A DNA stretch of 64,000 nt from contig URMF01000009.1 of assembly GCA_900548855.1 (NCBI GenBank), forward strand, positions 11,513 through 75,512. The letters run 5' to 3'. A program made the position numbers and the translations under genes. Every line of letters begins with the position of its first letter. Position 1 is the stretch's first letter. Source of the DNA: an uncultured Eubacteriales bacterium (GTDB lineage: Bacteria; Bacillota; Clostridia; Lachnospirales; Lachnospiraceae). Under the pieces are notes generated by a model, which worked only from the letters and a program-made list of their open reading frames with translations, searched no databases and was not told the origin of the DNA. Positions 23,907-32,801 of the stretch are shown in pieces.

Positions 23907-24350
23907 ATGAAGATTACATTGGAGCAGATAACAGAGGGAAAAGAGGAAGTTGTCATTAAATATAGCCAGCTGACGGGACAGATTGAGGACATTGTTCGTT
24001 TCATAGAGGGACAGGGGGAAAAATTGTTTGGTATGAAGGATGGACAGCAGTTCGTAATCAGACCGCATTCAGTTATATATCTGGAAAGCGTGGATGGCAT
24101 TACTTATCTTTATACAGAAAAAGAGGTGTATAAGACCGGTCTTACTTTGACAGGAGCAGAAGCAGCTTACGCAGAGGAGGGATATTTCCGGTGCAGTAAG
24201 TCCATGGTAATCAATCTATACCGAATTGAAAAACTGAGGAGTATGTCAGGAAATCGTATAGATGCAACGATGGATAATGGAGAGCATGTTGTCATATCAA
24301 GGCGCTATGCCAAGGAATTAAGAAATATATTAAAGGGGGAGGAAAAATGA
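23907..24350 (+). CDS. LytTR-domain transcriptional regulator
   Basis: DNA-binding protein of 147 residues without a receiver domain. The N-terminal 45 residues precede a LytTR domain at about 48-143: VIRPHSVIYLESVDGITYLY, then GYFRCSKSMVINLYRIEKLR and DNGEHVVISRRYAKEL, all typical of LytTR. The gene overlaps the next by 4 nt and heads a cassette of DUF3021, ABC ATPase and ABC permease. In known LytTR-DUF3021 pairs the membrane protein holds the regulator inactive. The ribosome site is weak. Confidence 0.88.
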   Translation: MKITLEQITEGKEEVVIKYSQLTGQIEDIVRFIEGQGEKLFGMKDGQQFVIRPHSVIYLESVDGITYLYTEKEVYKTGLTLTGAEAAYAEEGYFRCSKSMVINLYRIEKLRSMSGNRIDATMDNGEHVVISRRYAKELRNILKGEEK

Positions 24351-24793
24351 ACTGGTTTAAGAGATATTTATATTCCGAGATTGGAATTGAATTTAAGGCA
24401 TGTCTTTATTTTTGCTTAGTTCTGTTTTTCTATTTTTTATATCAGATAATAGGAGGAAGTCTTTACGCAAGCATTATTACAATGTTTGAAATGGTATTGA
24501 CTGCTTATATCATATGTTATATCCAGGTGTATCTTTTAGAAAATTTTGATGAGAAAGAGCATCTGGGTATAAAGGAAGGGATTTTTTCTTTGGGCTGTTC
24601 CCTCTTTTATACAATTGTAAGTATTCTTTTTGGCTGGTATGATAGGAATATTGGAGCAAGTGTTTTGTTTTTTGTATATATGGTTTTGTGCTATCTCTGT
24701 GTATTTTTAGTTTACAGGCTGAAAAGGGCTGCTGATACAATAAGATTGAACCAGGAGCTTCATGGCTTTAAAAATAGAAAGGAGCAGAAATGA
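24347..24793 (+). CDS. DUF3021-family membrane protein
   Basis: Membrane protein of 148 residues with four hydrophobic segments (about 18-38, 42-68, 82-102 and 108-126) and a short charged C-terminus, the DUF3021 layout. It overlaps both neighbours by 4 nt. Its place directly after a LytTR regulator is the usual arrangement of LytTR regulatory pairs, in which this protein is the inhibitory membrane partner. The family call rests on layout and context more than on a motif. Confidence 0.72.
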   Translation: MNWFKRYLYSEIGIEFKACLYFCLVLFFYFLYQIIGGSLYASIITMFEMVLTAYIICYIQVYLLENFDEKEHLGIKEGIFSLGCSLFYTIVSILFGWYDRNIGASVLFFVYMVLCYLCVFLVYRLKRAADTIRLNQELHGFKNRKEQK

Positions 24794-25635
24794 AAGAAAA
24801 AGAATTAGCAATATCCATTTGTAACCTTACTAAGAATTATGGAAAACACCGGGGTGTTTCCAATCTGTCCTTACAGGTGGAGCAGGGGGATATCTTTGGA
24901 TTTTTAGGACCGAATGGAGCAGGAAAATCTACCACAATCCGGTGTCTGCTCGGATTGATACAGTTTCAGGAGGGAAGTGCAGCAATCATGGGAATGGATG
25001 TAAAGAACAGGAAAAATGAGCTTTTAAAGGAGATTGGTTATATGCCGTCTGAGGCGATGTTTTATCCATCCATGCGGGTAAAGGATGTCATCCGGTTTGC
25101 AGCAGATATGCGGAAAGCAGACTGCAGGGAAGAAGCGGAAATGCTCTGTGAACGCCTTAAGGTTGACCAGAATAAGAGAATAGAGGAACTCTCTCTTGGA
25201 AACAGAAAGAAGGTCAGTATTGTCTGTGCCATGCAGCATAAGCCAAAGCTTTTTATTTTTGACGAGCCCACCAGTGGATTAGACCCGCTTATGCAGTCTG
25301 AGTTTTTTAAACTGGTGCTGGAATATAACAGGCAGGGAATAACCTGTTTTCTTTCGTCCCATGTATTATCAGAAATAAAAAAATACTGTCGCCATGCCGC
25401 TATTATAAGAGAAGGAAGCATAATCTGTACGGATACAGTGGAAAATCTTACAAAAACCAGTACAAAGCGAATCCGGATGGTAAAGGATGGGGAAGAACAG
25501 GAATTTGTTTATAAAGGAAATTTAAATGAATTATTCGCTGGTTTTGCAGGCCATGATATCGAGGATATCGTAATTGAGGAACCGGAGCTGGAGGAAATAT
25601 TTATGCACTATTATAAGCAGGAGGATGCAAAATGA
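24790..25635 (+). CDS. ABC transporter ATP-binding protein
   Basis: ATPase of 281 residues. Walker A is GPNGAGKST near residue 41, the signature region is LSLGNRKKVSIVCA (a change from LSGGQ), Walker B is LFIFDEPTSGLDP, and the switch His lies in LSSHVLSEIKK. Such ATPases serve in BcrA- and CcmA-type exporters. The start overlaps DUF3021 and the stop overlaps the permease, both by 4 nt. RBS AAAGGAG. It is likely regulated by the LytTR protein and may confer peptide or lipid tolerance. Confidence 0.92.
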   Translation: MKEKELAISICNLTKNYGKHRGVSNLSLQVEQGDIFGFLGPNGAGKSTTIRCLLGLIQFQEGSAAIMGMDVKNRKNELLKEIGYMPSEAMFYPSMRVKDVIRFAADMRKADCREEAEMLCERLKVDQNKRIEELSLGNRKKVSIVCAMQHKPKLFIFDEPTSGLDPLMQSEFFKLVLEYNRQGITCFLSSHVLSEIKKYCRHAAIIREGSIICTDTVENLTKTSTKRIRMVKDGEEQEFVYKGNLNELFAGFAGHDIEDIVIEEPELEEIFMHYYKQEDAK

Positions 25636-26420
25636 CACTGTATAAGCATGAAATGAAAATGAATCTAAAAAGCCTTATTATTTGGACTCTATGTGTGGGT
25701 TTATTGTGCTTTGGCTGTATTTTACTGTATACAAGCCTTGAAGATTCCATACAGGAGGTTGCAGATATCTATTCCAATATGGGTTCCATGTCTGTTGCAC
25801 TTGGTATGGATAAAATGAGCCTTGCAACCTTGACGGGTTTTTATGCCACAGAGATTGCCATGATGCATGGCCTGGGCGGGGCTATGTTTGCAGCAATTCT
25901 TGGAACCGGGGTTCTGTCAAAGGAGGAAGCTGGGCATACTTCAGAATTTTTAAATGTTCTTCCTGTCTCAAGGGGAAAAATCCTGTTTCAGAAATATATG
26001 GCAGTGATAAGCAATATTGTAATATTTAACATGGTTTGTGTGGCAATGTATCTGCTCGGTTTTATTCTGATGAAGGAGGACATCAGCGGAAAAGAGATGG
26101 CAGTTTACCATTTTGCCCAGGTTTTTATGCAGATTGAAATTGGAACGATTGGTTTTGCTATATCTGCATTTACCAAAAAGAATCTGATGGGAGCCGGGCT
26201 TGGAATGGCGATTCTTATGTTTGCCATGGATATGATGTGCCGTATTATACCGGCAATTGAGAACCTTAAATATATTACTCCCTTTTATTATTCCAATGGT
26301 GCAGATATTTTTACCAGCGGAAAGATAGACGGTGCTATGCTGGGGGTTGGAGCAGGGATTACCGTTGCAGCAATTGTGGCGGCATGGATAAAGTACCAGC
26401 GAAAGGATTTAGCAGCATAG
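25632..26420 (+). CDS. ABC-2 type transporter permease
   Basis: Membrane protein of 262 residues. The lead MTLYKHEMKMNLKSLIIW and six hydrophobic segments fit the ABC-2 permease subfamily found beside ABC ATPases of the preceding type. GLGGAMFAAILGTGVLSKEE and EFLNVLPVSRGKILFQKY, in the second and third segments, resemble the conserved coupling helix region. It ends the LytTR cassette. The substrate is unknown, and a PadR promoter follows. Confidence 0.85.
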   Translation: MTLYKHEMKMNLKSLIIWTLCVGLLCFGCILLYTSLEDSIQEVADIYSNMGSMSVALGMDKMSLATLTGFYATEIAMMHGLGGAMFAAILGTGVLSKEEAGHTSEFLNVLPVSRGKILFQKYMAVISNIVIFNMVCVAMYLLGFILMKEDISGKEMAVYHFAQVFMQIEIGTIGFAISAFTKKNLMGAGLGMAILMFAMDMMCRIIPAIENLKYITPFYYSNGADIFTSGKIDGAMLGVGAGITVAAIVAAWIKYQRKDLAA

Positions 26421-26477
26421 GAGCAATTGGGAAAAGTGATAAATTTCTTAAGAAAAAATAAAAAAGAGAGTATTTTC

Positions 26478-26530
26478 TTGACATGTATAGATAGTCGATA
26501 TAATATGAGGATATATAGATAATCTATATA
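26478..26530 (+). promoter_or_regulatory. Promoter and paired operators of the PadR unit
   Basis: TTGACA (26478-26483), a short 15-nt spacer, TATAAT (26499-26504). An imperfect operator TATAGATAGTCGATATA (26486-26502) covers the spacer and -10. A perfect 19-bp palindrome centred on 26521 (TATATAGAT-A-ATCTATATA, 26512-26530) covers the start region. Both share the TATAGATA core, so one dimeric repressor, probably the PadR protein, could bind twice. Confidence 0.65.
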
Positions 26531-26557
26531 ATAAAAAAAGTCAAGGAGGTAATCAGG

Positions 26558-26953
26558 ATGGCGGTTGACAAAAGTCTGGTATCTGGAAGCACTACAATGT
26601 TATTGTTAAAGTTACTGGCGGAAAAAGATATGTACGGCTATGAGATGATTGAAACACTACAAGCGCGTTCCAAGAATGTTTTTGAGTTAAAGGCGGGAAC
26701 CTTATATCCGTTGCTGCATAGCCTGGAACAGAAGAAGCTTCTTACTGTATATGAGAAAGAGGTGGGAGGTAAAGTAAGGAAATACTATAGGATTACAAAG
26801 GAGGGGCATAAGGTACTAAAGGAGAAAAGGCAGGAGTGGAAAACGTATTCTGAAGCGGTTGCCAATATTTTAAATATAGGGCAGCAGATACAACATGGTG
26901 GGGACAACCTGTCAGCAGATATATTTTTCGATAGTCTGGGGGGAATGGTATGA
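26558..26953 (+). CDS. PadR-family transcriptional regulator
   Basis: Regulator of 131 residues with the PadR winged helix: LLLKLLAEKDMYGYEMIETL, then FELKAGTLYPLLHSLEQKKL and RKYYRITKEGHKVLKEK. The short C-terminal helix suits subfamily 2. A perfect AAGGAGGT lies 8 nt before the ATG. Two operator-like palindromes overlap its promoter, so autorepression is likely. It overlaps the next gene by 4 nt (ATGA) and probably controls it. Confidence 0.93.
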   Translation: MAVDKSLVSGSTTMLLLKLLAEKDMYGYEMIETLQARSKNVFELKAGTLYPLLHSLEQKKLLTVYEKEVGGKVRKYYRITKEGHKVLKEKRQEWKTYSEAVANILNIGQQIQHGGDNLSADIFFDSLGGMV

Positions 26954-28314
26954 AACAGCAGGAATATTTGGAAATACTGATGGAACAGCTCCGCTGTAAA
27001 AAGGCAAGAGGGATGGTAGAGGAAGAAATCCGCAGTCATATAGAAGACCAGAAATGCGCTTATATGGCAGATGGAATGGATGAGGAGACAGCGGAAGAAG
27101 AGGCAGTCCGGCAGATGGGAGACCCGGTGGAAACGGGAATTGAGCTTGACCGGATTCATAAGCCGCAGATGGCATGGGACATGATTATTCTGATAATATT
27201 TTTAAGTGGAATAGGCTTGCTGGTTCAGTATCTGCTAAGCATACATTTTGAGCAGAACAGTTTTATGCCCTCTCCGGCAAAAGCGGTTATTTGTATTGCA
27301 GCCGGTATTGCGGTAATGATTGGAATTTGCGTGCTGGATTACAGCAGAATTGGAAAATGGGGTAAGATGATTTATCTTGTATTGACAGGTATCAGCATAC
27401 TTAGTCTGCTGGTAAACGGTGTGGGGTTCATGCATAATATCTGGATGGATATTCCTTTTTATGGACAGTATAATCTGTCCAGTTTTTTACCGCTATTTGT
27501 GCCCCTTTATGGTGCAGTCCTTTACAGCTACAGAGGGGAGGGATACCGGGCGCTTGTAAAAGGGGTACTCTGGGCATTGCCGGTATTTTTAGTGCTTCTG
27601 TTGTCTGTGAATTTTCCAATGATGATAATAATTGGATTGTCCTTTGGAGGAGCTTTAGCAGTGGCAGTCTATAAAAATTGGTTTCGGGTATCACGGAAAC
27701 TTATATTATGCATTATGGGAATTGTTACAATCATAGCTCCAATGGCATGGATAAGTCTTATTGCATTATTTGGAAATTCCTATATGCAGGCAAGGATTCA
27801 GTTCTGGCTGCATCCATTTCAGGTGGAAAGCGATTATCAATATGGCAGGTTTACATGGAATTTTCTGACTAATAACCGATGGCTGGGAATGAACCGGCTT
27901 ATGGATTCCGGAGAATGGACAGCAGATAAGCTCCCTGGCGGAAATGATTATACCCTTGCCTATATTTCCTCTTATTATGGCATATTGGCGGCAATTGTGG
28001 TTGTAGGACTGATTATGCTGTTGTTCTGGCGGGGATTGCAGCTTTCCATATTGCAAAAGAATCAGCTTGGGATGATTATGGGAACCGGATGTGGGATTGT
28101 ATTGCTGGTACAGTTTATATTTTATGTATTATGTAATACCGGTTTTTTGCCAAGTGCGATTTATTGTCCGTTTATTACCTACGGAGGTGCCGGAATGCTT
28201 ACAACTTATATATTGCTGGGAATTATGCTTAGTGTGTACCGGTATCAGAATGTAACAGGAGAGATAAAGACAAAAATGAAATTTATATTCAGGATAGAGG
28301 AAGAAAATGCATAA
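26950..28314 (+). CDS. HAAS-domain protein fused to a SEDS (FtsW/RodA/SpoVE-like) membrane domain
   Basis: Protein of 454 residues. Residues about 1-70 form a HAAS-type cytoplasmic domain (EYLEILMEQLRCKKARGMVE, then EIRSHIEDQKCAYMADGMDE and AVRQMGDPVETGIELDRIHK). About ten hydrophobic segments follow. The C-terminal half has PGGNDYTLAYISSYYGILAA, which matches the SEDS loop with a conserved Asp, and CNTGFLPSAIYCPFITYGGA, which matches the FtsW/RodA end motif. SEDS proteins polymerise glycans in peptidoglycan. No class B PBP is adjacent. It overlaps the PadR gene, an arrangement that suggests inducible control. Confidence 0.82.
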   Translation: MKQQEYLEILMEQLRCKKARGMVEEEIRSHIEDQKCAYMADGMDEETAEEEAVRQMGDPVETGIELDRIHKPQMAWDMIILIIFLSGIGLLVQYLLSIHFEQNSFMPSPAKAVICIAAGIAVMIGICVLDYSRIGKWGKMIYLVLTGISILSLLVNGVGFMHNIWMDIPFYGQYNLSSFLPLFVPLYGAVLYSYRGEGYRALVKGVLWALPVFLVLLLSVNFPMMIIIGLSFGGALAVAVYKNWFRVSRKLILCIMGIVTIIAPMAWISLIALFGNSYMQARIQFWLHPFQVESDYQYGRFTWNFLTNNRWLGMNRLMDSGEWTADKLPGGNDYTLAYISSYYGILAAIVVVGLIMLLFWRGLQLSILQKNQLGMIMGTGCGIVLLVQFIFYVLCNTGFLPSAIYCPFITYGGAGMLTTYILLGIMLSVYRYQNVTGEIKTKMKFIFRIEEENA

Positions 28315-28414
28315 ATAAAGTTTTTACGTTATAGAGTTTTTTATATTTTAGCTTCTATGCAGCAGAGGAAGAATCGGGTATAATGGAATTATATTAATAC
28401 AGGGGAGAAAAACG

Positions 28415-29413
28415 ATGTACCATTTTATTATTAATCCCGCTTCTTCTTCTGGAAAGGGGCTGCGTATCTGGAACAGGGTGGAAGCCGTTTTAAAAGAGGA
28501 AAAAATTGTATATGAGACACATATCCTGCAAAACGCAGGGGAAGTAACGCAGCTTGTTGCAGGGCTGACACAAAGCGAATTGTCACAGGAAGAACCAGAA
28601 GGTTTACATAATGTAGATGAAGCGGCGGCAACCCGGGAAATACAGGACTGTCATCTGGTGGTTCTTGGCGGAGACGGTACCTTGAATGCGGTATTAAACG
28701 GCATTCAGTCCTTTGAGCACACGGTTCTTTCCTGTATCCGCACAGGCTCAGGAAATGATTTTGCCAGAAATATGGGAATTGGTAAGAATACGAGACGGGC
28801 TTTGGATGGAATTTTACATCATAAAAAAGAGAGGATTCTCGATTACGGAGAGATTACATATAAGGCAGAGGAAGGTGAGGCTGGACAGCAGCAGACGAGA
28901 AGATTTATCATCAGCAGTGGTGTGGGATATGATGCGGATATCTGTGAGGAGGTAAGCAGGAGCAGATTAAAGAAGATATTGAATAAGGTTCATCTTGGAA
29001 AGCTTGTCTATGTGGCAATTGGAGTGAAACAGATTTTTACAAGAAAAACGGTGGCAGCAGTTATCTGTATGGATGAAGGAGAAAAGTTTCCGGTTCCCGG
29101 TCTGTTTTTTGTGGTAGGCATGATTCATGAAAAAGAAGGGGGCGGCGTACCATTTTGTCCCCAGGCGGACCCGGAGGATGGCTTGCTTGCGGTCTGTCTG
29201 GTAAAGGATATGCCGAAATGGAAGCTGCTGCTTGCAGTAATGCTGGTATATGTGAAGAAGCATTTTATTTTCCAGAGTATCACGGAACATATGTGTAGAA
29301 GAATTAGCATAAGTGTGGAGCAGCCCCAGTGGTTTCATATGGATGGCGAGACGCCATGCAGGATAACAGAGGCGGTATTGGAGTGTAAATCCGGATTGCG
29401 CTTTCGGATGTAG
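28415..29413 (+). CDS. Diacylglycerol/lipid kinase family protein
   Basis: Cytoplasmic lipid kinase of the YegS/DgkB group, 332 residues. It has the phosphate-binding INPASSSGKG at the start, then the LGGDGTLNAVLNG nucleotide motif near residue 93 and RTGSGNDFARNMG near 116. A C-terminal beta domain holds the DPEDGLLAVCLVKD segment. The lipid substrate is not predictable. GGGGAG precedes the ATG, and a TATAAT-like hexamer (28379 region) may belong to its promoter. Confidence 0.9.
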   Translation: MYHFIINPASSSGKGLRIWNRVEAVLKEEKIVYETHILQNAGEVTQLVAGLTQSELSQEEPEGLHNVDEAAATREIQDCHLVVLGGDGTLNAVLNGIQSFEHTVLSCIRTGSGNDFARNMGIGKNTRRALDGILHHKKERILDYGEITYKAEEGEAGQQQTRRFIISSGVGYDADICEEVSRSRLKKILNKVHLGKLVYVAIGVKQIFTRKTVAAVICMDEGEKFPVPGLFFVVGMIHEKEGGGVPFCPQADPEDGLLAVCLVKDMPKWKLLLAVMLVYVKKHFIFQSITEHMCRRISISVEQPQWFHMDGETPCRITEAVLECKSGLRFRM

Positions 29414-29514
29414 TGCAGTAAAAGGGTATATGTTTGGAATCAGGTAAAACAGGGTATAATGCAATATAGAAAAAGGATTTGTAAATTGTTTTATTGCAAG
29501 AAGGGAGTACCTTT

Positions 29515-30729
29515 ATGTATCGGATTAAAGAGGAAAAACACAATGAAAAATATACTCTTTTGATACCGGCAATGCTGGATGCCCATTTTCCTTTATTAAA
29601 GTATGCCTTTTATTCCAGAAAATACCGTCCGGTCATTATGGAAGAGACAGAGGGGATTACCAGTCTTGGATTAAAGTATGCCCATAACGATTTATGTTAT
29701 CCGGGCATTTTGATTGTAGGACAGCTTTTAAAGACCCTGCAAAGCGGGAAATATGATGTAAACCGCACAGTTGTTTTAGAGCCCCAGGCGGGGGATGCAT
29801 GCAGAGGCTCCAATTATATTCCCATGCTTCGGAAAGCGCTGGATGATGCTGGATTTCCCATGGTGCCAGTGATATCCTTAAATGTGACAGGACTGGAAAA
29901 AAAGCATAGTCTGCCTATTACACCGGATATGTTAATCCGGGCGGCGGCAGCTGCCTATTACGGCGATTTATTGATGATTCTTTCAAATCAGACAGAACCG
30001 TATGAAGCCAATGCCGGAGAGACAAGGAAACGATATGATAAGTGGCTTATGATATTGGCAGAGGACTTAAAACAGGGGAAAAGACTGTCCGGCAAGGATA
30101 TAAAGAAAAGGTTTTCGGAAATTATAATGGATTTTAAGCAGATTTCCCGGATAGAAAAACAGGTATTGAAGATTGGGGTTGTGGGAGAACTGTATATTAA
30201 ATACTGCCATCTGGGAAACTGGAACTTAGAGGAATATTTAAAGGGGCAAAACTGTGAATATTATATAAATGGTATTACATGGTATGCACTCTATTATATG
30301 GATACCCATCTGCTATCAGAGGGTGGAATATCAAAAAAAGGAATTGCCGTGGAGGCAGAACACAAGGTGTTCCAGTACTTTTTAAAGCTGCAGAAGCATA
30401 TGGTAAATGCGCTTAAGGAGCAGGGCTTTTATTGTATGGATGCCTATGATGTGTTTAAGGAAAAGGCAGCGGGATATGTCACTTACCAGTGCTCCATTGG
30501 AGACGGCTGGCTGATTGGGGCAGAGTTTGCGAATCATGCCCTGAATGGATATAATCGGATTATCTGCGGACAGCCCTTTGGATGTATGCCGAGCCATGTA
30601 TGTGGAAGAGGTCTGTATCCTGCCATCCGCAGAAAGCTTCCGGACACACAGTATATTAGCGTAGACTATGATGCCAGTGGGACAGATACTTTGGTGAAAA
30701 GCAGAATCCGGATGCTGTTATCCTTTTGA
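29515..30729 (+). CDS. 2-hydroxyacyl-CoA dehydratase/activase-related protein (DUF2229-like), standing alone
   Basis: Protein of 404 residues that resembles the C-terminal region of the large acyl-CoA dehydratase activase proteins. Conserved Cys motifs include HNDLCYPG (C61) and GDACRGSNY (C96), and near the C-terminus CGQPFGCMPSHVCGRG with three Cys followed by YISVDYDASG. These may hold a [4Fe-4S] cluster. In many clostridia this part is fused to, or next to, a BadF-type ATPase; none is adjacent here. The ATG at 29515 follows AAGGGAG; an earlier TTG frame start is less likely. Substrate unknown. Confidence 0.75.
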   Translation: MYRIKEEKHNEKYTLLIPAMLDAHFPLLKYAFYSRKYRPVIMEETEGITSLGLKYAHNDLCYPGILIVGQLLKTLQSGKYDVNRTVVLEPQAGDACRGSNYIPMLRKALDDAGFPMVPVISLNVTGLEKKHSLPITPDMLIRAAAAAYYGDLLMILSNQTEPYEANAGETRKRYDKWLMILAEDLKQGKRLSGKDIKKRFSEIIMDFKQISRIEKQVLKIGVVGELYIKYCHLGNWNLEEYLKGQNCEYYINGITWYALYYMDTHLLSEGGISKKGIAVEAEHKVFQYFLKLQKHMVNALKEQGFYCMDAYDVFKEKAAGYVTYQCSIGDGWLIGAEFANHALNGYNRIICGQPFGCMPSHVCGRGLYPAIRRKLPDTQYISVDYDASGTDTLVKSRIRMLLSF

Positions 30730-30753
30730 CAGTACCATGGGAGAACAGAAGTT

Positions 30754-31506
30754 ATGAAGGATTTCTTTGTATTTGAAACAGAGCTGCCTGCCGGAAGCGG
30801 ATTTGAACTATTTGGGATGTGTCATGTGCTGTGGCTTCTGGGAATACTGATATTTACCGTTATAAGCGGAGGCTGGTATGTAGAGCAGGGGGCAGAAAAA
30901 CAGAAAAGGGTAAACCGGATTATAGGTATCCTGTTTCCTGTGATTGCAGTTTACCGGGATACGGCTCTTATTTTGACGGGACATTTTGACAGTGGTTTTC
31001 TGCCATTTCATCTGTGCAGTATGGCGCTTTGGATTGCAGTACTCTATATCTGGACAGAAAACCGCTTTTGGGGTGTCATTTATGTCCTGCTCTGCGTTCC
31101 GGGAGCTGTCGGGGCATTGCTTTTCCCAAATTGGGAGGTCTATCCGTTTTTTAACTATATGCATATTCACGCATTTTTTTCCCACGGGTTAATCGTGGTA
31201 TTTGGAATCTGGCTCATTGTGGCGGAAAAGATAGTTCCAAAATGGAAAGATTTCTGGATGCCTGTTATGTTTGGAATTGCTGGGTTTATTCTGCTTCACT
31301 GGATGAATAACATACTGGGGACAAATTTTTGGTTTTTAAACAAGCCTTCCCACGGTTCGCCGCTGGTTTGGATTTTAAACATCACCGGGGAAAAATGGTA
31401 CAGGGCAGGTTATTTCCTGTTTTGTATGTGTATTGTGGCTGCCTGGCAGGGGATATTAAGCAGTATCCAAAAAACATTTCAGATACATTTCATAAAGAAG
31501 AGTTAG
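30754..31506 (+). CDS. YwaF/TMEM164-family integral membrane protein
   Basis: Membrane protein of 250 residues with about seven spans. The family marks are FHLCSMALWIAVLYI, HIHAFFSHGLIVVFG and the polar loop NKPSHGSPL before the last span, as in the YwaF (TIGR02206) group. The biochemical role of bacterial members is not established. GGGAGAA precedes the ATG. It lies 24 nt after the dehydratase-like gene and 59 nt before spmA, so shared transcription is possible. Confidence 0.8.
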   Translation: MKDFFVFETELPAGSGFELFGMCHVLWLLGILIFTVISGGWYVEQGAEKQKRVNRIIGILFPVIAVYRDTALILTGHFDSGFLPFHLCSMALWIAVLYIWTENRFWGVIYVLLCVPGAVGALLFPNWEVYPFFNYMHIHAFFSHGLIVVFGIWLIVAEKIVPKWKDFWMPVMFGIAGFILLHWMNNILGTNFWFLNKPSHGSPLVWILNITGEKWYRAGYFLFCMCIVAAWQGILSSIQKTFQIHFIKKS

Positions 31507-31565
31507 TTCTATTTTTATGGATTTTCCCGTATACTTTCAATGAATCACTATTCGAGAGGAATTAT

Positions 31566-32171
31566 ATGCTGAATTATCTATGGGCGGGAATGATTTTAGT
31601 GGGAATTGTTGTTGCGGCATTTCAAGGGAATCTGGGAGCGGTATGCGAGGGAGTAATTGCATCATCAAAGGAAGCGGTGGAATTATTATTTGTCATGGCA
31701 GGCGTTGTCAGTATGTGGAATGGAATGCTTTTTATTGCGCAAAATTCCGGTCTGGTTGAGAAAATGACCAATAAAATGAAGCCGTTATTAAAGCTTTTAT
31801 TTCCAAGGCTTCCCCTTAACCATAGTGCAGCATCCTATATATCCGCTAATTTTATTGCCAATTGTTTAGGGCTTGGCTGGGCATGTACACCTACGGGAAT
31901 CCAGGCAATGAAGGCATTAAGGCAGTTAGAGGAGGAACGGGGAGGGGATTTAAGGACTGCCAGTGATGAGATGTGTACTTTTTTGCTGCTCAATATCTCT
32001 TCACTGCAGTTAATTCCCATTAACATGATTGCATACCGAAGCCAGTATGGAAGTGCCAATCCTGTGGCAGTTGTTGGTCCGGCATTGCTGGCAACTGCAT
32101 TTACTACGGGACTGGCCTTTATTATTTGCAAATTAATGTGTAAATTACCGGTTAAGGGTGGCAGGGGATAA
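31566..32171 (+). CDS. spmA: Spore maturation protein A
   Basis: Membrane protein of 201 residues needed for normal spore core dehydration in Bacillus and Clostridium. Marks are VVSMWNGMLFIAQNSGLVEK, FPRLPLNHSAASYISANFIA, NCLGLGWACTPTGIQAM and NISSLQLIPINMIAYR. GAGAGGAATTAT precedes the ATG at 31566; an in-frame extension back into the preceding gene is not credible. It is followed 12 nt later by spmB, the normal order. A sporulation sigma promoter is expected upstream but I could not identify one with confidence. Confidence 0.94.
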   Translation: MLNYLWAGMILVGIVVAAFQGNLGAVCEGVIASSKEAVELLFVMAGVVSMWNGMLFIAQNSGLVEKMTNKMKPLLKLLFPRLPLNHSAASYISANFIANCLGLGWACTPTGIQAMKALRQLEEERGGDLRTASDEMCTFLLLNISSLQLIPINMIAYRSQYGSANPVAVVGPALLATAFTTGLAFIICKLMCKLPVKGGRG

Positions 32172-32183
32172 GGGGGTAGCTAT

Positions 32184-32717
32184 ATGGTTAAAATTCTGAA
32201 CTTTCTTTCTGTATTTATGATTCCACTGATTATTTTTTATATTGTAGGATATGGTATTTTTAATAAGAAACCTGTATTTGAGGATTTTATTGAGGGTGGA
32301 AAAAAGGGGTTTCGGATTATTGTGGAAATTGCCCCTACCATTGTGGGACTGCTTGTGGCGGTGGGGGTTTTAAGGACTTCGGGCACACTGGATTTGATTA
32401 GTAAATTATTAGAGCCACTGGCTGCCATTTTCCATATTCCGGTTGAAATCATTCCTCTTAGTATTGTAAAAATGTTTTCTGCATCCGGGGCAAATGGGCT
32501 TTTGTTTGATATCTTTAAAGAGTTTGGGACAGATTCTTATATTGGTATGACCGCATCGATTCTGTTAAGCTGTACAGAAACCTTATTTTATACAATTTCC
32601 GTTTACTTTATGAGTATCGGCATCCGCAAATCCAGATGGACCATTCCGGCAGGAATCATCATAGCTATTTGCAGTGTTATGTTCAGTGTGCTGATTGCGG
32701 TAAGAATCATACAATAA
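32184..32717 (+). CDS. spmB: Spore maturation protein B
   Basis: Membrane partner of SpmA, 177 residues with four to five spans. Typical segments are FIEGGKKGFRIIVEIAPTIV, VKMFSASGANGLLFDIFKEF and SCTETLFYTISVYF, the last with the conserved ETxFYTL-like motif. AAGGGGG precedes the ATG. The gene ends directly before an in-frame ATG of the apt reading frame, but a better apt start lies 84 nt further on. Role: spore core dehydration together with SpmA. Confidence 0.94.
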   Translation: MVKILNFLSVFMIPLIIFYIVGYGIFNKKPVFEDFIEGGKKGFRIIVEIAPTIVGLLVAVGVLRTSGTLDLISKLLEPLAAIFHIPVEIIPLSIVKMFSASGANGLLFDIFKEFGTDSYIGMTASILLSCTETLFYTISVYFMSIGIRKSRWTIPAGIIIAICSVMFSVLIAVRIIQ

Positions 32718-32801
32718 ATGCGAATGAAGTCCTTGCATGAGAAATCAAGGTGTGCTATTCTAAAGCTGACGAAAGATAAATGCAAAGCAGGAGGCGATAA
32801 A

